Below are positions 14,001-18,491 of a DNA stretch of 18,491 nucleotides, in pieces. Source of the DNA: JAOUEE01 sp051011595 (lineage in GTDB: Bacteria > Actinomycetota > Acidimicrobiia > Acidimicrobiales > SHLQ01); assembly GCA_051011595.1 (NCBI GenBank), contig JBPCTQ010000032.1:1-18491 (forward strand), in the 5' to 3' direction. Below the pieces are notes generated by a model. The model was not told the origin of the DNA, ran no database searches, and saw nothing but the letters and a program-made list of their open reading frames with translations. The first letter of the stretch is position 1. Every line of letters begins with the position of its first letter. Position numbers and translations under genes: made by a program.

Positions 14001-17000
14001 GATCGGGCCGGCTGTCGCCGCCGCTAACCCAGCGGGTGAGCTCGCTGCGGTTCTGGCGGCCCTGTTCGTCGGTGACCGCGGCCGAGATCTCGTAGGTCCC
14101 ACCGTGGTCGGTGGCGAACGAACACTCCCCGGCCTCGCCGGTCGAGGTGATCTGGCACGTTTCGGGATCGACGGCGACCTCGGTCCACTCACCGTCCTGG
14201 TAGCGCCACTCAAGACGGCTGGCCTCGAGCTCCACCGGCCGACCGTTGACCGGCTCGCCGTCGAGATCGGTGACGATCGCTTCGATCAACAATGGCTCAC
14301 CTTGGCGGACGAACGGGCGACTGCTGCGCAGGCCCACGTACACATCGGCCGGGTGCACCAACAGGTTGGCGGTCGAAGACCAGGCCTGCCGGTTGATGTC
14401 GAACACGGTGGCCTGGGCCCGCACGGTGGTGGGTTGATCGTCGCCATCGCCGGTGAAACCCATCTCCAGGTAGTGCGAACCGTCGGGTCCGGTGACTGCG
14501 GTGAATGTCTCGACCGCCACCGGCTCGCCCTGGGGTCCGGGGTAGTAGTCACCGTCTATGGCGACGGACACCTCGGCGAACCCGCGGCCTACGCTCTCGA
14601 ACCCGTAGTCCCAACAGGGCACCCAGGTGCAGAAGGTGAAGTCCGGCCAGTTGGGTGGGGCGTAGGTGGCGGTGTCGGTGGTGACCACCCACTCCACGTC
14701 GGCGTCGGGTAGTGGACCTCCGGAGAAGTAGGTGGCGTCGACGGCCACCGTGGCTGGTTGGTCGACGAAGTAGGGCGCCGGGCTTTCGGGCCGGGCTCTG
14801 ACCTCGAACTCGGGCCGCCGGAACTCCTGGACCTGGAACGAGTGGTAGTGACGACGGGCGCCGGTGCCGTCGAGGGCGAACTCGACATTGGCGTGGCCCA
14901 GGTTGGCCCCTTCGGGGATGTCGACCTCGAAGTCGAAGCCACCCAGGGCGTTGACATCCATCGTTCCCTCGGCGATTTCGTTGCCCTGCGGGTCGGTCAC
15001 GGTGTACGAGACGGTGGCTCCAGCGTCGACCGGGGCCAGCTGCGTGTCGGTGGCCAACGTGAGCTTGCGCACCCAGCCCTTGAAGTGGGCGGTCTCACCG
15101 GGGCGGTACATGGCCCGGTCGTCGAAGACGTGCCACAGCCGATCGTTCTGTTGGCTCCACGACTGCCACCCACCTTGCAGCAGCATCGAGTCGTCGCCGG
15201 AGCGAGCGATGAGGGGTGCGTTGTTGGGCGAACCGGGGAGGGCCAGCCGAGCCAGCCCCTGCTGGTCAGACGTCGCCGACTGGTTGTCGACGGTCAACTC
15301 GACCTCGACACCGGAGCGGATTTTGCCGGTACCCAGGTCGGTGGTCCAGACCACCAGATCCCGGTTGTCGGCGAAGGCATCCACTCCCAGGTCGGTGCGC
15401 TGGGCCCACACCATGGTGGGCCGGTTCGACCAGAAGTCGTCGTCTTGTTGGCTCAGCTCGGCCAGTGCACCAACCGGTTCGACCAGAACCACCACGTGGC
15501 CGTGTTCGCCGTCGATGGCGTCGCTCAGATCGATGAGGGTCTCGGCCCGCACATTGGATTCGGCGTCCACGTCGATGGTGGTGTCGGTGACCGCAGTCCA
15601 CGGTGGTGTCCCGACCCCGAAGTTCTCGTCGTCGAACCAGCTGCGCCCGTAGGCGATGAACGTCGACCATTCCGATGGGTCGACGGCGAACAGCCGGACG
15701 CGCAGGGCATCGTGGTTCACGGTGGTGACCGACACCGCCGGTTCGGGGGCGAACGGGTCGAGCGTGAGCAGCGGGTTCTGGAACTGATCCAACGAGGGCC
15801 GAGCGGCGCCGATGTGGAACTCGATGTCCTGGGTGTCGGCCAGCTGTTGGCCGTGGATGTCGGTGATGGTCTTGTCGAGAGTCACCCGGTAGGTGGTGTC
15901 ACCCTCGAAGGTGCCGTCGATGTTGATCGTGGTACCCACTGCGTAGACCACCGCGTCGCCCACCGTGGGTTCGATCTCCACGTGGGAGTTGTCGAAGGCC
16001 GCCTCGTCGAGCGGGTTGTTGAACTCGACGCGCAGCTGATCCCACGGCTGGCACTTCCGGCTGCTGGTGCAGTTGTGGTCGGTGACCTGCAGCGAGGCGA
16101 AGGTGCGGGCCGTCCGGGATTCCGGCTGGTCGTTGGTGCGTGGTCCTTCGGCCGACGGCAGGTCGGGACCGAACCGGATGGTCAACTCGGCGTCGGCCGG
16201 CAGGGGGTCGTCGGCCCGGAAGGCGACGAAACGTCCGTCGATGGCCTGATCCACCAGCCGGGCTGCGGTGTCGTCGTCTTCGATCTCGTTGGCCGACGCC
16301 AGACGTACGTCGACCGGTTCGCCGTTGGCTTCGACCGTGATGGTGGCCAGAACCGCCTCGGTGTCGATGTGCTGGTCGAACGTGGCCACGAAGACCGGCT
16401 CGAGGGGCAAGGAGTCGTTCTCGGGGCCGAACGACACCAACTGCACCGTTGGTGTGGCGAACTGGAAGCCGACCGTCTCGGCCAGCTCACCACCGGTGGT
16501 GGACGTGGTTCCGGCGGGCACCTCCACGGTGTAGGCCGTGGCCATCGGCAGGCGGTCGATGAGGTCGGAGTCGTGTTCGAACCGGACCGTCTTGGTGCCG
16601 ATCCACTGCCATCGACCGGCCACCTCGGGACTGATGGTGATGGGTACGTCGGCCGCGTCTGTCTGGTCGACCGTGCCCAGCGCCACCATTGGTTGGTTGA
16701 AGGTGAGGCTGATCGAGGGTGCGATGTCGACGTCGCCCTCGGGCTGGTAGCGGAGGATCTCGAGGGGGCCGGCCGGGGGCTCGGGAGGGGGGTCCTCACC
16801 ACCGGCCGGGAAGGGTTGCTCGACGGTCTCGCCGGTGCGGGGTGGGAGAAGGGTCTCGGCCGGCCGGCTGAAGTCCTGGCGATCGTCGGTGGGGACATCC
16901 CACGGCCCCAGTCGGTCGAGGATGGTGTCGACCTCGGTCGGGTCGAGTGGTTCGCCGTTGACGATCGGAGTGGGGTCCTGCGCGGCGGCGTCGACGGGCT

Positions 17001-17187
17001 GGCCGGTGCGAAGCCGGACCGACAGTTCGCCGTCCTCGATGTCGGCCACCGAGACCGGCCCATCGGTGGGTTCACTCGTCGGAGGGGACTCGGATTCGTC
17101 GGTGGCGCTGCCGCTCGAACAAGCGCTGGCGACCAACACGAACACCAAGGCGATGGCGAACCACCGGCGATCGGATCGGAATGTCAT
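11062..17187 (-). CDS. Alpha-2-macroglobulin family lipoprotein lacking the thioester
   Basis: This 2041-residue protein is predicted to be exported. Residues 1-22 are a signal peptide with lipobox ASAC, giving lipidated C23. An acidic, Pro-rich linker (about 24-140) follows, then a long series of beta-rich macroglobulin-like domains. The A2M domain starts near residue 1330 (FDALALFTPDETTG, then DLPDSLTRYRVMAVAVADTD), and a helical thioester-type domain lies at about 1510-1800. A receptor-binding-like end closes with VVPPTKAEEIYAPEVFGR. In bacterial members the helical domain carries YGCxEQ. Here the aligned segment YRYESSDALASR has S1544 for Cys and A1547 for Gln, so no thioester can form. 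Six other cysteines come in close pairs (373/379, 853/858, 1011/1022), probably disulfides. The family traps or resists proteases at the cell surface; a thioester-less form may instead be structural. Ribosome-binding site GGGGAGG (17196-17202) lies 8 nt upstream. No pbpC is adjacent. Confidence 0.93.
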   Translation of the reverse strand: MTFRSDRRWFAIALVFVLVASACSSGSATDESESPPTSEPTDGPVSVADIEDGELSVRLRTGQPVDAAAQDPTPIVNGEPLDPTEVDTILDRLGPWDVPTDDRQDFSRPAETLLPPRTGETVEQPFPAGGEDPPPEPPAGPLEILRYQPEGDVDIAPSISLTFNQPMVALGTVDQTDAADVPITISPEVAGRWQWIGTKTVRFEHDSDLIDRLPMATAYTVEVPAGTTSTTGGELAETVGFQFATPTVQLVSFGPENDSLPLEPVFVATFDQHIDTEAVLATITVEANGEPVDVRLASANEIEDDDTAARLVDQAIDGRFVAFRADDPLPADAELTIRFGPDLPSAEGPRTNDQPESRTARTFASLQVTDHNCTSSRKCQPWDQLRVEFNNPLDEAAFDNSHVEIEPTVGDAVVYAVGTTINIDGTFEGDTTYRVTLDKTITDIHGQQLADTQDIEFHIGAARPSLDQFQNPLLTLDPFAPEPAVSVTTVNHDALRVRLFAVDPSEWSTFIAYGRSWFDDENFGVGTPPWTAVTDTTIDVDAESNVRAETLIDLSDAIDGEHGHVVVLVEPVGALAELSQQDDDFWSNRPTMVWAQRTDLGVDAFADNRDLVVWTTDLGTGKIRSGVEVELTVDNQSATSDQQGLARLALPGSPNNAPLIARSGDDSMLLQGGWQSWSQQNDRLWHVFDDRAMYRPGETAHFKGWVRKLTLATDTQLAPVDAGATVSYTVTDPQGNEIAEGTMDVNALGGFDFEVDIPEGANLGHANVEFALDGTGARRHYHSFQVQEFRRPEFEVRARPESPAPYFVDQPATVAVDATYFSGGPLPDADVEWVVTTDTATYAPPNWPDFTFCTWVPCWDYGFESVGRGFAEVSVAIDGDYYPGPQGEPVAVETFTAVTGPDGSHYLEMGFTGDGDDQPTTVRAQATVFDINRQAWSSTANLLVHPADVYVGLRSSRPFVRQGEPLLIEAIVTDLDGEPVNGRPVELEASRLEWRYQDGEWTEVAVDPETCQITSTGEAGECSFATDHGGTYEISAAVTDEQGRQNRSELTRWVSGGDSRPDRRVRQERVTLVPGQEEYQPGDTAEILVQSPFGPAEGLVTVVRNGLVSTDTFTAADGSAVVEVPITDDLIPGARVQVDLVGETPRINVDGAPQTDLPPRPAFATGSLDLSVPPTLRALTVTAAPAEAEVEPGAQTSVAVEVTDAAGEPVSGAEVAVVVVDEAVLALTGYQLADPNDSFYGRFWGDDLDTRYGRDGIELTANDRFREVSALIDGDAGDAATGDGGEALELSGSPATTTAGFNQGAEEDYAGRDPGDDAAPDTPIDVRDNFDALALFTPDETTGTDGTLSVDVDLPDSLTRYRVMAVAVADTDSFGSGEANLTARLPIMVRPSAPRFLNFGDTFELPVLVQNQTDQDLDVEVAIETANLALTEAAGQRVSVPANNRVEVRFAAEADDAGTARFRVAGVSGDHADAASGELPVYTPTTSEAFATYGVVDDGTISQPLLAPTDVVPQFGGLEVGTSSTALQALTDAVLYLHDYRYESSDALASRIMAVAALRDVLDAFSAEGLPSAAELDAAVDRDIADLVALQNGDGGFPYWRRGDRSIPYNSIQSVHALVAAEQAGYSLPSGAKTQGLDYLRSIENHFPPEYSQAIRNTLSAYALNVRSLADDRDPAKAVSLYNRAGDSLKLDALAWLWPVLDDTVARAEIARTFENRATETAGAATFATDYGDDAYVILHSSRRTDGIILRSLVSESPESDLIPKVVAGLLGNQTKGRWNNVQENVFILLALNDYFDTFESVTPDFVARVWLGDLYAGEHTYQGRSTDRGETLVPMAELIESGDADIVVAKDGAGRLYYRLGLRYAPADLDLDPRDRGFVVQRSYEAVDDPDDVRRDDDGTWQVRAGAEVRVNLTMVADSRRTHVALTDPLPAGLEPLNPALAVTPDVPAPPDGDDDGFAPADIGFGFFPIYPWWQWYEHQNLRDDRAEAFTSLLSGGTYEYSYVARATTPGTFVVPPTKAEEIYAPEVFGRTATDRLVVS

Positions 17188-17211
17188 GGGTGAGGCCTCC
17201 CCACAGGGCTG

Positions 17212-17217
17212 ACCCTA
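17212..17217 (-). promoter_or_regulatory. Candidate -10 element of the macroglobulin gene
   Basis: Read on the minus strand this is TAGGGT, a TAnnnT-type -10 that would start transcription near 17204-17205, with the GGGGAGG ribosome-binding site immediately inside the message. No convincing -35 is visible, which would suit an activated promoter. The paired palindromes upstream would then be centred near -53 and -95. Confidence 0.25.
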
Positions 17218-17248
17218 TGACGACCCATCGGCCGCTCCTGGTTCCCCA

Positions 17249-17308
17249 TGACGCAAATTGCGTCAGATGGCGGCTGTCGTGACCGGTTTCTGACGCAAAT
17301 TGCGTCAG
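17249..17308. repeat. Twin 17-bp palindromes, 42 bp apart
   Basis: TGACGCAAATTGCGTCA occurs at 17249-17265 and again, identical, at 17291-17307. The second copy is extended by one pair (C17290, G17308). Each is a perfect palindrome with 8-bp arms around one central base. The 42-bp spacing equals four helical turns, which puts both on one face of the DNA. They lie 60-120 bp upstream of the macroglobulin start, and the second contains the stop codon of the copper ATPase gene (17305-17307). They could be a paired operator for the macroglobulin gene, or short dispersed palindromes that end genes. Confidence 0.8.
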
Positions 17309-18491
17309 GCGTGGTTGCGGTAACCCTTGAAACGACGGAGCCGCAGGCTGTTGGTCACCACGAACAGCGATGACACACCCATGGCCGCCGCCGCGATCAT
17401 GGGTTGGAGCACCCCGAGGGCGGCCAGCGGTATGGCCGCCGCGTTGTAGGCGAAGGCCCAGAAGAGGTTGCCCTTGATGGTGGCCAGCGTCCGGCGCGAC
17501 AGGGCGATGGCGTCGGCGACCGCTCGTAGATCACCGCTGACGATGGTGAGGTCGGACGCCTCCATGGCCACGTCGGTACCGGTACCCAGTGCGATTCCGA
17601 GATCGGCCTGGGCCAGGGCGGGAGCGTCGTTGATGCCGTCGCCCACCATGGCCACCCGATGGCCGTCGGCCTGGAGTCGGCGCACCTCGTCGACCTTCTC
17701 GGCCGGCAACAATCCCGCCACCACGTGGTCGATGCCCACAGCTGCGGCCACCGAGTCGGCCGTGGTGCGGTTGTCGCCGGTGAGCATGGTGACGGCCAGG
17801 CCCTGATCATGCAGCGCACTCACCGCGGCCGGGGTGGTGTCCTTGATGCGATCGGCCACCACCAGCACCGCCTCGGCGGTGCCCTGGCGCCCCACGATCA
17901 CTGCGGTGTTGCCGGCCGCTTCGGCGCTGGCCGCGGCGTCGTCGATGGGGGAGGGAACCTTCTCGAACACCTGTCGGCGGCCCACCTGCACGTCGACTCC
18001 GTCGACCGAACCCGACACCCCCAGGCCCGGATGATTCTCGAATTCCGTGACCGGCCGGTGGTCGGGAGCAGCCCCGCTGACCGCGGCGGCGATGGGGTGT
18101 TCCGATCGGGACTCGAGCGCGGACGCCAGGGCCAGGAGTTCGTCGCGGTCGCCACCGGGAGCCACCACGTCGACCAGCTCCATCCGCCCCTCGGTGAGCG
18201 TGCCGGTCTTGTCGACCACCACCACGTCGACCGCCCGAGTGTCCTCGAGCACCTCGCCACCCTTGATGATCACACCGAGTTGGGCAGCGCGGCCGGTGCC
18301 AACCATGATTCCCAGCGGTGTCGCCAAGCCAAGTGCGCACGGACACGCGACGATCAGCACCGCGACAGCGGCGGTGAACGCATCGTCGGCCGAACCGCCC
18401 AGCGCCAGCCAGCCGAGCAGCGTCACGAACGCGATACCGATCGCCGCCGGCACGAATATTGCTGAAACCCGGTCGGCGAGCCGCTGCACCT
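17305..18491 (-). CDS. copA: Copper-transporting P1B-type ATPase (C-terminal part)
   Basis: The gene runs off the right edge. The visible 394 or so residues are the second part of a Cu+-type heavy-metal ATPase that pumps copper out of the cytoplasm using ATP. Numbering from the first full codon inside the edge (18489), the motifs in order are QRLADRVSAIFVP, the membrane metal site CPC (49-51), the phosphorylation motif DKTGT (93-97, Asp93), SEHP (129-132), TGDN (237-240), GDGINDAP (283-290), YN (348-349) and the SS pair (373-374) in the last helix. CPC with YN and SS is the Cu+ class. The codon at 18487-18489 is a GTG inside the conserved segment before QRLADRVS, so it is an internal Val and not the start. 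The N-terminal metal-binding domain and first six or so helices lie outside. The stop TGA is the first triplet of a 17-bp palindrome. Confidence 0.95.
   Translation of the reverse strand, partial: VQRLADRVSAIFVPAAIGIAFVTLLGWLALGGSADDAFTAAVAVLIVACPCALGLATPLGIMVGTGRAAQLGVIIKGGEVLEDTRAVDVVVVDKTGTLTEGRMELVDVVAPGGDRDELLALASALESRSEHPIAAAVSGAAPDHRPVTEFENHPGLGVSGSVDGVDVQVGRRQVFEKVPSPIDDAAASAEAAGNTAVIVGRQGTAEAVLVVADRIKDTTPAAVSALHDQGLAVTMLTGDNRTTADSVAAAVGIDHVVAGLLPAEKVDEVRRLQADGHRVAMVGDGINDAPALAQADLGIALGTGTDVAMEASDLTIVSGDLRAVADAIALSRRTLATIKGNLFWAFAYNAAAIPLAALGVLQPMIAAAAMGVSSLFVVTNSLRLRRFKGYRNHA

Noticed and set aside
14758..17193. Long open frame (over 800 codons) on the plus strand inside the macroglobulin gene
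   Set aside because: It is antisense to a gene with a signal peptide, recognisable domains and a good ribosome-binding site. The translation is low-complexity Gly/Val/Asp/His-rich with no domain. Long antisense frames are expected at this GC content.
18487..18489. GTG as the start of the copper ATPase
   Set aside because: The codon lies within the conserved segment just before QRLADRVS, and the first membrane helices are missing. The gene continues beyond the window.
1..18491. A defence island, secondary-metabolite cluster or prophage
   Set aside because: No nuclease, toxin, methyltransferase, synthase, integrase or phage gene is present. The genes are metabolic, signalling, transport and envelope functions.

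Overview
The window is about 18.5 kb of dense, very GC-rich bacterial DNA. Strong G/C third-position bias, some GTG starts, a DUF1272 protein, FadE-type heteromeric acyl-CoA dehydrogenase genes and a likely leaderless regulator point to a high-GC actinobacterium. Acidimicrobiia is my best guess, but that is inference from gene style and not from a marker gene. I see no rRNA, tRNA, CRISPR array, insertion sequence or prophage gene. No gene-free stretch exceeds 300 bases.

Left edge to about 2 kb: short direct repeats (1-156) lie at the 3' end of a GT4 glycosyltransferase gene (minus strand). A TetR-family regulator (plus) is divergent from it, and the short space between them holds a 20-bp inverted repeat that looks like an operator. 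2-5.4 kb: a minus-strand lipid-degradation group reads, in transcription order, a 2,4-dienoyl-CoA reductase-type SDR, an acyl-CoA dehydrogenase alpha chain with its catalytic Glu, and an acyl-CoA dehydrogenase beta chain in which that Glu is Gln. The TetR gene converges on the end of this group and is the obvious candidate regulator. The three enzymes would act together on unsaturated or branched acyl-CoAs.

5.5-10.1 kb: a small eight-cysteine DUF1272 protein (plus) converges on a very long minus-strand gene. That gene encodes a polytopic membrane region, an intact GGDEF, an intact EAL, and a C-terminal GNAT/CelD-like acyltransferase domain. Upstream of it, on the same strand, is a ten-helix EamA-type transporter. 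10.2-10.9 kb: an unrecognised membrane-anchored protein (plus).

11-17.2 kb: a 2041-residue lipoprotein of the alpha-2-macroglobulin family (minus). Its thioester Cys and Gln are both replaced. A pair of palindromic repeats sits on each side: two 50-60 bp GC-rich hairpin units after its 3' end and two identical 17-bp palindromes 42 bp apart before its 5' end. 17.3 kb to the right edge: the C-terminal two-thirds or less of a CopA-type copper P1B-ATPase (minus), cut by the window edge.

The observations most worth following are the GGDEF-EAL-acyltransferase fusion, the thioester-less macroglobulin, and the palindrome families, several of which overlap stop codons.
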